Source: Streptomyces reniochalinae
GTDB lineage: Bacteria; Actinomycetota; Actinomycetes; Streptomycetales; Streptomycetaceae
Direction of reading: 5' to 3'
Length of the DNA stretch: 64,000 bases
Assembly: GCF_003323735.1 (NCBI RefSeq)
Contig: NZ_QOIM01000040.1
Location: 124,001-188,000, forward strand
The first letter of the stretch is position 1; each line of letters begins with the position of its first letter. The translations under genes were made by a program, and so were the position numbers. Below are positions 38,262-47,009 of this stretch, one piece after another. The notes below the pieces were generated by a model. It saw nothing but the letters and a program-made list of their open reading frames with translations, was not told where the DNA came from and searched no databases.

Positions 38262-38933
38262 TCAGTGGGGGCCGCGGCGTTGCGGGAGCTGTACGACCGA
38301 GGTGCCCTCGCCGGTCTCCGGGGGCAATCCGGCGCACTGGCAGAGGAGTTCGCACCAGGCCGTCAGGTGTGCGGAGGCGTCGGGTGTGGAGCCCTCGGGG
38401 GTCCAGCTGGCGCGGATCTCCAGCACCTCCTCCGCAGGGCGTTCCGCGAGGCCGCCGAAGTACGCGGAGCTCGACCGTGTGACGGTGCCGCTCGCTTCCC
38501 CGTATCCGGCACCGCGTGCCTCCAGGGCGCCGGTCAGCCATGACCAGGTCACCTCGGGCAGCAGGGGGTCACCGGCGATCTCCGGTTCCAGTTCGGCGCG
38601 GCCCAGGGTGACGACCCGGAAGGTGCCTCGCCAGCCCTCCTGGCCCTGCGGGTCGTGCAACAGGACGAACCGCCCGTCGGCCAGCTCGACGCCCGCGTCG
38701 TCCGGCTCGGTCACGGCCGCTTCCAGGGCGAACGCGTAGGGCGCCAGCCGCTTGGGTGCGGGCAGCGGCGAGATCCGCACTTCGGGGCGCGGCCGCGTCT
38801 CGCTCAGCGCGGTGACCGCCGCCCGGAAGGGTGGGGGAAAGGAGTCCCCGCCACCGCCACCAGAACCGCCCGTCCCGCCGGTGTCTTCCACTCCGCCGAA
38901 GCCTCCCGCCTTCGCTGCCCGACCCGCAGTCAT
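38262..38933 (-). CDS. DUF3000-family protein
   Basis: A 223-aa protein of the actinobacterial DUF3000 family. A Gly-rich N-terminus (GGTGGSGGGGGDSFPPPF, about 18-35) is followed by a conserved alpha/beta body (FRAAVTALSETRPRPEVRIS, APKRLAPYAFALEAAV, FVLLHDPQGQEGWRGTFRVV, TWSWLTGALEARGAGY). No catalytic motif is known. The ATG at 38933 is chosen because the frame upstream loses coding character; it is divergent from hemE, with 75 bp between. The pairing with haem genes is conserved in Streptomyces as I recall, but no role is established. Confidence 0.85.
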   Translation of the reverse strand: MTAGRAAKAGGFGGVEDTGGTGGSGGGGGDSFPPPFRAAVTALSETRPRPEVRISPLPAPKRLAPYAFALEAAVTEPDDAGVELADGRFVLLHDPQGQEGWRGTFRVVTLGRAELEPEIAGDPLLPEVTWSWLTGALEARGAGYGEASGTVTRSSSAYFGGLAERPAEEVLEIRASWTPEGSTPDASAHLTAWCELLCQCAGLPPETGEGTSVVQLPQRRGPH

Positions 38934-39008
38934 GGGTCCGAAGAGTAGGCGGCGGCGGGCCTTGAGGCTGGTAGGGACACCCCGTTCGGCCGTGGGAGAC
39001 TTCCTTGT

Positions 39009-40106
39009 GTGAGTGGAAACGACCGCCCCGTGGGCCAGCCGACGCAGACACCGAATGCCCCAGTCGACTCCGCCGGGGACGCTGTCCTCGACGGGGCGTT
39101 CCTTCGGGCGTGCCGTCGTGAGCCGGTGCCGCACACGCCGGTGTGGTTCATGCGGCAGGCGGGACGCTCGCTGCCCGAGTACCGGAAGGTGCGCGAGGGC
39201 ATCAGGATGCTGGACTCGTGCATGCGGCCCGATCTCGTCGCCGAGATCACGCTCCAGCCCGTGCGGCGGCACGGGGTCGACGCGGCGATCTACTTCAGCG
39301 ACATCGTCGTCCCGCTCAAGGCCATCGGTGTCGATGTCGACATCAAGCCCGGCGTCGGCCCCGTTGTCGAAAAGCCCGTCAGGAGCCGCGCCGACCTGGA
39401 GCGGCTGCGGACGCTTGAGCCCGAGGACGTTGCCTATGTGACCGAGGCGATCGGGATTCTCACCCGCGAGTTGGGCGGCACGCCGCTGATCGGTTTCGCC
39501 GGGGCGCCCTTCACTCTCGCCAGCTACCTGGTCGAGGGCGGTCCCTCAAAGAACCACGAGCGCACCAAGGCCCTGATGTACGGCGAGCCCGAGCTGTGGG
39601 CCGACCTTGTGGACCGCCTCGCCGACATCACCGCCGGCTTCCTGAAGGTGCAGATCGAGGCGGGCGCGAGCGCGGTGCAGCTGTTCGACTCGTGGGTCGG
39701 CGCGCTCGCCCCCGAGGACTACCGGCGCAGCGTGCTGCCGGCGTCGAAGAAGGTCTTCGAGGCCGTGGCCCCCTACGGCGTGCCCCGGATCCACTTCGGT
39801 GTCGGGACCGGCGAGCTGCTGCCTCTGATGGGTGAGGCGGGCGCCGATGTCGTCGGCGCCGACTGGCGGGTGCCGGTGGACGAGGCGGCCCGCCGGGTCG
39901 GTCCCGGCAAGGCGATCCAGGGCAACCTCGACCCGGCGGTCCTCTTCGCTCCCCGTGAGACCGTCGAGCAGCACGCCGAGCGCATCCTGCGGGCCGCTCA
40001 CGGTCTCGAGGGGCACATCTTCAATCTGGGCCACGGGGTGCTGCCCGACACCGACCCGCAGGCGCTGACCGACCTGGTCTCCTACGTACACGAGCACACC
40101 AGCTGA
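39009..40106 (+). CDS. hemE: Uroporphyrinogen decarboxylase
   Basis: This 365-aa cytosolic enzyme converts uroporphyrinogen III to coproporphyrinogen III. The signature PVWFMRQAGRSLPEYRKVRE carries the substrate-binding arginines; IYFSDIVVPLKAIG, GFAGAPFTLASYLVEGG and FNLGHGVLPDTDP match the family. GTG at 39009; a short Gly/Pro-containing N-terminus of about 28 residues precedes the conserved core. It begins the haem set of this window and converges with the CoA-disulfide-reductase-like gene. Confidence 0.96.
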   Translation: MSGNDRPVGQPTQTPNAPVDSAGDAVLDGAFLRACRREPVPHTPVWFMRQAGRSLPEYRKVREGIRMLDSCMRPDLVAEITLQPVRRHGVDAAIYFSDIVVPLKAIGVDVDIKPGVGPVVEKPVRSRADLERLRTLEPEDVAYVTEAIGILTRELGGTPLIGFAGAPFTLASYLVEGGPSKNHERTKALMYGEPELWADLVDRLADITAGFLKVQIEAGASAVQLFDSWVGALAPEDYRRSVLPASKKVFEAVAPYGVPRIHFGVGTGELLPLMGEAGADVVGADWRVPVDEAARRVGPGKAIQGNLDPAVLFAPRETVEQHAERILRAAHGLEGHIFNLGHGVLPDTDPQALTDLVSYVHEHTS

Positions 40107-40129
40107 GCCCCGCGGGCTGCCGCCCCGGT

Positions 40130-41530
40130 TCAGCCGGCGCGCACCGCTGCCGCCGCCTTTCTCGCAGCCACCAGCACCGGGTCCCACACGGGGCTGAACG
40201 GTGGGGCGTAGCCCAGGTCCAGTGAGGTCATCTGCTCCACCGTCATCCCCGCGTGGAGGGCGACCGCGGCGATGTCGACGCGCTTGCCCGCGTTCTCCCG
40301 GCCGACGATCTGGACGCCGAGCAGTCGCCCCGAGCGGCGCTCGGCGATCATCTTGACGTGGATGGGGCGGGTGCCCGGGTAGTAGCCCGCCCGGGTGGTG
40401 GACTCGATCACCACGCTCTCGAACCGCAGCCCGACCGCCGACGCCTGTGCTTCCAGCAGGCCCGTCCTGGCGATCTCCAGATCGCATACCTTGCTGACGG
40501 CCGTGCCCACCACGCCGGGGAACGTGGCGTAGCCTCCGCCGATGTTCTGGCCGATGACCTGCCCGTGCTTGTTGGCGTGGGTGCCCAGCGGGACGTGCTG
40601 GGCGCGGCCGGAGACGAGGTTGAGGACCTCCACGCAGTCCCCGCCCGCCCACACGTTCTCCTGGCCCCGCACCCGCATCGCCAGGTCGGTCAGCAGCCCG
40701 CCCGACGTGCCCAGGGGCAGCTCGGCGGCGCGCGCCAGCTCCGTCGCCGGCCGTACCCCCAGGCCGAGCACGACGACGTCCGCCGGATACTCGGTCTCCT
40801 CGGTCGCCACCCCGCGGGCCCGCCCGTCCTCGTCGGTGAGGATCTCGGTGACGGCGGCTTCGAGCACCGTCTCGATGCCCAGGGAGCACATGGCCTCGTG
40901 GACCAGCCGGCCCATGTCGGGGTCCAGGGTGGACATGGGCTGCTCGGCCTTTTCGAGGACCGTCACCTCGTAGCCGCGCTGGACGAACGCCTCGGCCATC
41001 TCGACGCCGATGTAGCCCGCGCCGACGACGACCGCTCGCCGCGCGCCGTCACCCCCCGAGCCGCCGCCCCGCTCGATGCGCTGTTCCAGTGCGTCGAGCA
41101 GCTGGCGTCCGTCGTCCAGCGTCTGCACCCCGTGCACGCCTTCGGCGTCGATGCCGGGCAGCGGTGGGCGTGTCGGCACGGCGCCGGTGGCCAGCACCAG
41201 GTGGTCGTAGCCCTCCCAGCGCTCCGTGCCGGCCTCCTCGCGCACCCGCACCCGCGCCCCCGCGAGGTCCAGCTCGACCGCCTCGGTGCGCATGCGCAGG
41301 TCGATGCCGCGTGAGCGGTGCTCCTCGGGGGAGCGGGCGATCAGCGCGTCCCGCTCCTGGACGTCGCCGCCGACCCAGTAGGGGATGCCGCAGGCCGAGT
41401 ACGAGGAGAAGGGGCCGCGCTCGAACGCCACGACCTCCAGATCCTCCGGGCTCCGTAGCCTGCGGGCCTGCGACGCGGCCGACATGCCCGTCGCATCGCC
41501 ACCGATGACCACCATCCGCTCCGCCGCCAT
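40130..41530 (-). CDS. FAD/NAD-dependent CoA-disulfide-reductase-like oxidoreductase
   Basis: A 466-aa flavoprotein of the class with a single redox cysteine (C47 in SSYSACGIPYWVGG). FAD-binding MVVIGGDATGMSAA at the N-terminus, an NAD(P) Rossmann motif VVVGAGYIGVEMAEAFVQRG (about 160-180), a second FAD motif NVWAGGDCVEV and a dimerisation domain. ATG at 41530 has GAGAGGAG about 7 nt upstream; the longer frame lacks support. Likely substrates are CoA disulfide, polysulfide or O2 (NADH oxidase); the sequence does not decide. It is divergent from hemY with 148 bp between. Confidence 0.88.
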   Translation of the reverse strand: MAAERMVVIGGDATGMSAASQARRLRSPEDLEVVAFERGPFSSYSACGIPYWVGGDVQERDALIARSPEEHRSRGIDLRMRTEAVELDLAGARVRVREEAGTERWEGYDHLVLATGAVPTRPPLPGIDAEGVHGVQTLDDGRQLLDALEQRIERGGGSGGDGARRAVVVGAGYIGVEMAEAFVQRGYEVTVLEKAEQPMSTLDPDMGRLVHEAMCSLGIETVLEAAVTEILTDEDGRARGVATEETEYPADVVVLGLGVRPATELARAAELPLGTSGGLLTDLAMRVRGQENVWAGGDCVEVLNLVSGRAQHVPLGTHANKHGQVIGQNIGGGYATFPGVVGTAVSKVCDLEIARTGLLEAQASAVGLRFESVVIESTTRAGYYPGTRPIHVKMIAERRSGRLLGVQIVGRENAGKRVDIAAVALHAGMTVEQMTSLDLGYAPPFSPVWDPVLVAARKAAAAVRAG

Positions 41531-41678
41531 CACCGAGCTCCTCTCGCCGTTCCGCCCGTGCCTGCCGTGCTGTCCCACTTCTACGCCGGCTTCCGCGCCC
41601 GCTGTGCCCTCCCACTTCTTCTGACCCACTACCGGGCCCCACGTTATGCACCAATCGGCACTCTGCGAGACTTGCGAT

Positions 41679-43139
41679 ATGCACGTACTTGTCATCGGAG
41701 GTGGCATCTCGGGCCTGGCCGCCGCGCACCAACTCCTCGCGGACGGTGCGCGGGTGACCGTGCTGGAGGCCGGGGCCGTGCTCGGCGGCAAGCTGCGTGC
41801 CGGAAGCATCGCAGGCGCCGCCGCCGTGGACCTGGGCGCCGAGTCCCTGCTGGCCCGCCGCCCCGAGGCCGTGGAGCTGGCCCGTGCGGTCGGGCTCGGC
41901 GAGCGGCTGGCGCCGCCGTCCGTCGCGGGCGGCGCCCTGTGGACGCGCGGCGCCGTGCGCCCCATGCCCAAGGGCCACGTGATGGGCGTGCCGGGTGACC
42001 CGGCGGCCGTGGAGGGCGTGGTCTCGCCCGAGGGGCTCGCCCGTATCGAGGAGGACGAGCGGCTGCCGCGTACCGAGGTCGGCGAGGACGTGTCTGTGGG
42101 GGACTACGTGGCCGGGCGGCTCGGCCGCGAGGTCGTCGACCGGCTCGTGGAACCCCTGCTGGGCGGCGTCTACGCCGGTGACGCGTACCGCATCTCCCTG
42201 CGCGCCGCGGTTCCGCAGCTGTACGAGGCGGCTCGCGACGAGCGCTCCCTGCTGGCAGGGGTGCGCGCCCTCCAGCGGCGGGCCGCCGCCGCGCCCGCGC
42301 GCACGGGGCCCGTCTTCATGGGTATCGAAGGCGGCGTCGGCCGGCTGCCCGGGGCCGTGGCCGACGCCTGCACGGCCAAGGGCGCCGACATCCGGCGCAG
42401 TACACCGGTGCGGGAGCTGCGCCGGACGGCGGGTGAGGACGGCGCCCGGGACTGGATCGCGGTCACCGACCACGCGACGGTGCGCGGCGACGCGGTCGTG
42501 GTGGCCGTGCCCGCGCCCGCGGCGGCCCGGCTGCTGGGTCCGCACGCGCCGGCTGCCGCCGCCGGTCTCGACCAGGTCGCGTACGCCTCGATGGCGCTGG
42601 TCACCCTGGCCTTCCGCCGGGCCGACTGCGGCGGTCTGCCGGACGGCAGCGGCTTCCTGGTGCCGCCGGTGGACGGGCGCGCGATCAAGGCCGCCACCTT
42701 CTCCACCCGCAAGTGGGGTTGGGTCGCCGAGCAGGACCCCGGCCTGTTCGTCCTGCGCACCTCGCTCGGCCGCCACGGTGAGGAGCGGGTGCTCGAGAGG
42801 GACGACGCGGAACTGGTCGAGCTGTCCCTGGCGGACCTGCGCGCCGCCACCGGGCTGCGGGCCCGCCCCGTCGACACGCTGGTCACCCGCTGGCGCGGCG
42901 GCCTGCCGCAGTATCCGGTGGGCCATCTGGAGCGGGTGTCGCAGATCAAGGACGCCGTCGCCCGGGTCCCCGGGCTGGCCGTCGCCGGCGCGGTCTACGA
43001 GGGCGTGGGCATCCCCGCCTGTGTCGCCGCCGGCCGCCGCGCGGCCCGGCACCTCGTGCAGCACCCCGCCAACCCCGCCGACCCGACGGTCCCCCAGGCA
43101 GGGGAGACCGGCGAACGAGAGCAGAGAAGAGAGCCATGA
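41679..43139 (+). CDS. hemY: Coproporphyrinogen/protoporphyrinogen oxidase (HemY/CgoX type)
   Basis: A 486-aa FAD enzyme with the dinucleotide motif MHVLVIGGGISGLAAAH at its N-terminus, DLGAESLLARRPE and the C-terminal FAD contact AGAVYEGVGIPACVAAGRRAA. In actinobacteria such HemY proteins oxidise coproporphyrinogen III to coproporphyrin III, and the adjacent hemQ supports that reading. ATG at 41679 is chosen because the Rossmann strand normally starts within the first few residues; an ATG at 41646 is possible. No clear Shine-Dalgarno. The stop overlaps the hemQ ATG by 4 nt. Confidence 0.92.
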   Translation: MHVLVIGGGISGLAAAHQLLADGARVTVLEAGAVLGGKLRAGSIAGAAAVDLGAESLLARRPEAVELARAVGLGERLAPPSVAGGALWTRGAVRPMPKGHVMGVPGDPAAVEGVVSPEGLARIEEDERLPRTEVGEDVSVGDYVAGRLGREVVDRLVEPLLGGVYAGDAYRISLRAAVPQLYEAARDERSLLAGVRALQRRAAAAPARTGPVFMGIEGGVGRLPGAVADACTAKGADIRRSTPVRELRRTAGEDGARDWIAVTDHATVRGDAVVVAVPAPAAARLLGPHAPAAAAGLDQVAYASMALVTLAFRRADCGGLPDGSGFLVPPVDGRAIKAATFSTRKWGWVAEQDPGLFVLRTSLGRHGEERVLERDDAELVELSLADLRAATGLRARPVDTLVTRWRGGLPQYPVGHLERVSQIKDAVARVPGLAVAGAVYEGVGIPACVAAGRRAARHLVQHPANPADPTVPQAGETGEREQRREP

Positions 43140-43852
43140 CCGACGCACAGCCCAAGGCCCCCAACGCGGGCAAGAAGGCCAAGGACCTCAACGAGGTCAT
43201 CCGCTACACCCTCTGGTCCGTCTTCAAGCTGCGCGACGTGCTGCCCGAGGACCGTGCCGGGTACGCGGACGAGGTGGAGGAGCTGTTCGGTCAGCTCGCC
43301 GCCGAGGACGTCGTGGTCCGCGGCACCTACGACGTCTCCGGGCTGCGCGCCGACGCCGACGTGATGATCTGGTGGCACTCGGAGGAGTCGGACGCCCTCC
43401 AGGACGCCTACAACCGCTTCCGCCGCACCAGGCTGGGCCGCGCGCTGGAGCCCGTCTGGTCGAACATGGCGCTGCACCGTCCCGCCGAGTTCAACAAGTC
43501 GCACATCCCGGCCTTCCTCGCCGACGAGCAGCCGCGCGACTACGTGAGCGTCTACCCGTTCGTGCGCTCCTACGAGTGGTACCTGCTGCCCGACGAGGAC
43601 CGCCGCCGGATGCTCGCCGACCACGGCAAGATGGCGCGCGGCTTCCCCGACGTGCGGGCCAACACCGTTCCGGCGTTCTCGCTGGGCGACTACGAGTGGG
43701 TCCTCGCCTTCGAGGCGGACGAACTGCACCGCATCGTCGACCTCATGCGGCACCTGCGCGGCTCCGAGGCGCGGCGGCACGTCCGCGAGGAGATCCCCTT
43801 CTACACCGGCCGCCGCAAGCCGGTCGCCGAGCTGGTGGCCGGGCTGGCGTAG
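43136..43852 (+). CDS. hemQ: Coproheme decarboxylase (HemQ/ChdC)
   Basis: A 238-aa chlorite-dismutase-fold enzyme that converts coproheme to haem b, the last step of the coproporphyrin-dependent pathway. The catalytic Tyr is probably Y140 in VYPFVRSYEWYLLP, and the axial His is H163 in LADHGKMARGFPDVRANT. ATG at 43136 overlaps the hemY stop (ATGA), giving coupled translation. The usual family length is about 230-250 aa. Confidence 0.95.
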   Translation: MTDAQPKAPNAGKKAKDLNEVIRYTLWSVFKLRDVLPEDRAGYADEVEELFGQLAAEDVVVRGTYDVSGLRADADVMIWWHSEESDALQDAYNRFRRTRLGRALEPVWSNMALHRPAEFNKSHIPAFLADEQPRDYVSVYPFVRSYEWYLLPDEDRRRMLADHGKMARGFPDVRANTVPAFSLGDYEWVLAFEADELHRIVDLMRHLRGSEARRHVREEIPFYTGRRKPVAELVAGLA

Positions 43853-43866
43853 GCCTCACGGCCCGC

Positions 43867-45468
43867 TCAGCGGGCGGCCCGGGTGTTGGAGGCCGGCTTG
43901 GTCCCCGCCCGGTGCCGCCCGCCGGGCTCCGGCTCGGGGCGGGCTGCGCACTCGGCGTGGAACCCGGGAGTCCTGCCCTCGAACAGGTACCGCTCCAGGT
44001 GCGCGTCGACACACGCGTTGCCGCCGCTCACGCCGTGGTTCCCCGCTCCCTGCTCGGTCACCAGCGAGGACCCCGCCAGCCTGCGCCGGGTCTCCAGCGC
44101 CCCCTGGTACGGGGTGGCCGCGTCCCGGGTCGCGGCCACCAGCAGCACCTTCGGCAGCTCGCCGGGCCCGGTACCCACCTCCACGGGGTGCGAGGGCCGG
44201 GTTCTCCAGTAGGCGCACGGCAGGTTCATCCAGGCGTTCTCCCAGGTGTTGAACGGGGCGACGGCCGCCGAGGCGGTGTTGTCCAGGTCCCAGCGGTCCC
44301 AGTCGCGCGGCCAGGGCGCGTCCTGGCACTCGACCGCGTTGTAGACGGCGTTTCCGTTCTCCTCGCCCTTCGCCGCCGCCTCCTCGGGCGCCGCCAGGCT
44401 CACCAGCGGCTTGTCGTCCCCGGCCGTGTACGCGGCCAGTGCCCGTGCGTACGGTGCCCACAGGGCGTCCGCGTATCCGGTGTTCAGATACGCGGCCACC
44501 AGCTCCTTCTGCCCCACCGTCCCGCCCGCGGGCTTCCGCCGCACCGCCGCCATGGCCGCGTCGAAGGACCGCTGGACCTCCTCGGCCGTCGCCCCCAGGT
44601 GGTAGGTGTCCCGGTGCCGCGCCACCCAGCTCTTCCAGTCGCCCCAGCGGCGCTCGAAGGCGCGGTTCTGCTCCAGGTTGGCCCGGTACCACACGCTGTC
44701 GGACGAGGGGTTGACCACGCTGTCCAGCACCAGCCTGCCGACGTGCCCGGGGAAGAGCGTCGCGTACACCGAGCCGATGTAGGTCCCGTACGAGACACCC
44801 AGGTAACTCAGCTTCCGCTGCCCGAGCGCGGCGCGCACGACGTCCAGGTCCCTGGCGTTGTTCGCCGTCGTGTAGTGCGGCAGCCTCTCGGGCTGCGCCG
44901 TGGCGCAGCCCCGGGCGTAGGCGGCCGCCTTCTCCTTCATCTTCTCCTTGAACGCGGCCGAGGGGTGCCGCGGTGACGGGTTCGGGCCCTTGGTGAACTC
45001 CTGGGGGGCCTGGCACGACAAGGGGCCGGAACGCCCGACGCCGCGCGGGGCGTACCCGATGAAGTCGTACCGTTCGTTCAGCCGCTTCCACAGGCCGCCG
45101 AGGCTCGGGTAGAGAGGGAAGCTCATTCCGCTTCCGCCGGGCCCGCCGGGGTTGTAGACGAGTGGCCCCAGCCGCTTGTGCGGCGTGCCCGTGGCCCGCG
45201 CCCTGCTGACGGTCAGCCGGATCCGCTCACCGTCCGGGTCGCGGTAGTCGACCGGGACCTCGACCGTCCCGCACTCGACGGGGTCGGGCAGGTGCTCCGC
45301 TTTCGGGCACGTGCCCCACTCGACCCCTGCCCGAGCCGCCTTCGCCGCGGCGTCGGCGACCCCCGCCGGCTCCGTCACGTCCCCGGCGGGCGCCGCCGTC
45401 ACCGGTGCGGCGGGGGCCACCGCCACGGCCAGCGCCGCCACCGTCGCCGTCATCACCGCTGCGCGCAC
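43867..45468 (-). CDS. Secreted alpha/beta-hydrolase of the tripeptidyl aminopeptidase (TAP-like) family
   Basis: A 533-aa exported peptidase-like protein. The signal peptide covers about 1-26 (VAALAVAVAPAAPVTAAPA). The oxyanion segment is YNPGGPGGSG, and a serine triad is visible: S226 in GVSYGTYIG, D449 in ATRDAATPY and H478 in GAGNHGVSGG; the C-terminal TAP-like domain contains the last two. The usual D-P-R-G motif before the nucleophile elbow reads YAPRGVGRS. GTG at 45468 with AGGGAG 6 nt upstream. A role in extracellular peptide degradation is likely; the 212-bp gap before it holds its promoter only. Confidence 0.9.
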   Translation of the reverse strand: MRAAVMTATVAALAVAVAPAAPVTAAPAGDVTEPAGVADAAAKAARAGVEWGTCPKAEHLPDPVECGTVEVPVDYRDPDGERIRLTVSRARATGTPHKRLGPLVYNPGGPGGSGMSFPLYPSLGGLWKRLNERYDFIGYAPRGVGRSGPLSCQAPQEFTKGPNPSPRHPSAAFKEKMKEKAAAYARGCATAQPERLPHYTTANNARDLDVVRAALGQRKLSYLGVSYGTYIGSVYATLFPGHVGRLVLDSVVNPSSDSVWYRANLEQNRAFERRWGDWKSWVARHRDTYHLGATAEEVQRSFDAAMAAVRRKPAGGTVGQKELVAAYLNTGYADALWAPYARALAAYTAGDDKPLVSLAAPEEAAAKGEENGNAVYNAVECQDAPWPRDWDRWDLDNTASAAVAPFNTWENAWMNLPCAYWRTRPSHPVEVGTGPGELPKVLLVAATRDAATPYQGALETRRRLAGSSLVTEQGAGNHGVSGGNACVDAHLERYLFEGRTPGFHAECAARPEPEPGGRHRAGTKPASNTRAAR

Positions 45469-45680
45469 TGTGGGCTCCCTGGCGCTGGTCGCTTGTCGCT
45501 CCGTCAGCCGTGCCGTGGGGCACCGCTGTTCATATCGGATGCTCAGCCGCTCATACGCTCATGTAAAGCAACGTCCCCGGGTGTCGCCCACGACCCCTCG
45601 TACGGCCCCTCGTGCGGCCCTTGCGTCGTACCGCGCCGCGGCGACCGCCACGGCCCCGCCCTGAGGACACAGGCGGGGCG

Positions 45681-46055
45681 TCACCGCGGGGCGGGCCCCA
45701 GCCGGTGGCGCAGCCACCGCTTCAGGGTCCTGCGCTCGCGGCGGGCGAGCCGTCCGCGCTCCAGCGCGAAGCCCGCGAAGTCGAGCGCGTCCCACCGGTG
45801 GTTGTCCCGCAGCGGACACCGCGCCGCGTACGCGTGGAACAGCCGCCTGAACACGTCCGTGCCCAGGATCTCGGGCAGCTCGGGCGCCACCTCGGCGACG
45901 ATGTCGGCACGCTTGGCCCGCAGCGCCCGCGCCTGGAGCTGAAGCCGCTCCGGGTCGAACCCCGCCGGCGCGGGCGCCCCCGCCACCAGGCAGGCGAGCA
46001 GCCCGGCCTGCGCCCGCCCCAGCCGCTCGCGCGCACCGTCCGTGTGCTCAGACAC
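45681..46055 (-). CDS. Small protein overlapping the DUF692 gene, probable MNIO partner
   Basis: A 124-aa helical, basic protein: AQAGLLACLVAGAPAPAGF, FDPERLQLQARALRAKRADI, VAPELPEILGTDVFRRLFHAYA and RWDALDFAGFALERG. The first gene-pair contact is an 8-nt overlap of its GTG (46055) with the DUF692 stop. Most DUF692/MNIO enzymes work with a small partner that recognises the peptide substrate (MbnC, TglI, HvfC types). The N-terminal part vaguely recalls the HvfC/DUF2063 helical start, but it is much shorter. Function inferred from context. Confidence 0.7.
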   Translation of the reverse strand: MSEHTDGARERLGRAQAGLLACLVAGAPAPAGFDPERLQLQARALRAKRADIVAEVAPELPEILGTDVFRRLFHAYAARCPLRDNHRWDALDFAGFALERGRLARRERRTLKRWLRHRLGPAPR

Positions 46056-46878
46056 GCGCGGCCTCCACGACCGCGCGGATCGCGTCCAGCTCGGCCGCCA
46101 ACCGCGCCACGGGAGGGAAGTTCTCGTCGCGCTCCAGCAGGACGCCGGGCGGCACCGCCCGGGCGCACAGCTGTTCCAGCACCTCCAGTACCGGGCGGGT
46201 CACCGGGTGCCCGTGGCTGTCGTGCCAGACGCCGTCCCGCTCCACGCCTCCCGCCACGTGCACGTACGCGAGTGCTTCCCAGGGCAGCCGGTCCAGCGCC
46301 GCGCACGGGTCCTCCCCGCGGTTGACGTGGTTGGTGTGCAGGTTCGCCACGTCGATCAGCAGCCGCACCCCGGTGCGCTCGACCAGTTCGGACAGGAAGG
46401 CGCCCTCGCTCATCTCCTCGCCGGGCCAGCCGAACAGTGCGGCGATGTTCTCCACGGCCAGCGGCACCGGCAGGCTGTCCTGCGCGATGCGCACGTTCTC
46501 GCACAGTACGTCCAGCGCGTCCCGTGTCCGGGGAACCGGCAGCAGATGCCCGGCCTCCGTCGGCGGCAGGCCCGTGCCGGCGCCGCCGGCGCGGACGAAG
46601 GCGATGTGCTCGCTGACCAGGGGAGCGCCGAGCGCCTCGGCGCGCTCGGCGAGGGCGGCGAGGCGTCCCGGGTCGGGGCGCTCGGCTCCCCCGAGGCCGA
46701 GCGCCACTCCGTGCGGCACGATCACCGTGCCGCGCGCCCGCAGCCGGCGCAGGGAGTCCGGCAGATGCCCTGGGCAGATGTTCTCCGCGACGACCTCGAC
46801 CCAGTCGATGTCCGGCAGCGCCTCGACGCCCTCGGCGATCTCGGGCCGCCAGCCGATCCCGGTCCCCAGCCTGTCCAT
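46048..46878 (-). CDS. DUF692-family multinuclear non-haem iron enzyme (MNIO, MbnB/TglH-like)
   Basis: A 276-aa TIM-barrel protein. Seen in order: GTGIGWRPEIAEGVE, WVEVVAENICPGHLP, VPHGVALGLGG, LVSEHIAFVRAG, LAVENIAALFGWPGEEMSEG, RLLIDVANLHTNHVNRG, YVHVAGGVERDGVWHDSHGHPV and VLLERDENFP. These His/Glu/Asp/Asn positions are the iron ligands of the family, whose known members oxidatively rewrite Cys or Asn residues in ribosomal peptides. ATG at 46878 with GGGGAGGAG 6 nt upstream fixes the start. It precedes and overlaps the putative partner gene. No obvious Cys-rich precursor peptide was seen nearby, so the substrate is unknown. Confidence 0.9.
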   Translation of the reverse strand: MDRLGTGIGWRPEIAEGVEALPDIDWVEVVAENICPGHLPDSLRRLRARGTVIVPHGVALGLGGAERPDPGRLAALAERAEALGAPLVSEHIAFVRAGGAGTGLPPTEAGHLLPVPRTRDALDVLCENVRIAQDSLPVPLAVENIAALFGWPGEEMSEGAFLSELVERTGVRLLIDVANLHTNHVNRGEDPCAALDRLPWEALAYVHVAGGVERDGVWHDSHGHPVTRPVLEVLEQLCARAVPPGVLLERDENFPPVARLAAELDAIRAVVEAARV

Positions 46879-47009
46879 CCGCCGCTCCTCCCCGTGGCCG
46901 CGAGTGAACTCCTGCTCTGCCGGCGCCCAACCCAACCCCCGCAGGGCCTCCTTCAGAGCGAAACTTGAGGTTCCCGACACCCCGACGTCCGGACGCCCCG
47001 CCCCCGAGC

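Noticed and set aside
37243..38541. 432-aa minus-strand Pro/Arg-rich frame
   Set aside because: It lacks any motif, covers the A/T-rich promoter patch and the hairpin, and overlaps the start of DUF3000 coding in another frame.
44990..45040. YAPRGVGRS in the TAP-like hydrolase as a lost catalytic residue
   Set aside because: The Asp usually found in this D-P-R-G motif is not part of the triad; S226, D449 and H478 are all present, so the enzyme is probably active.
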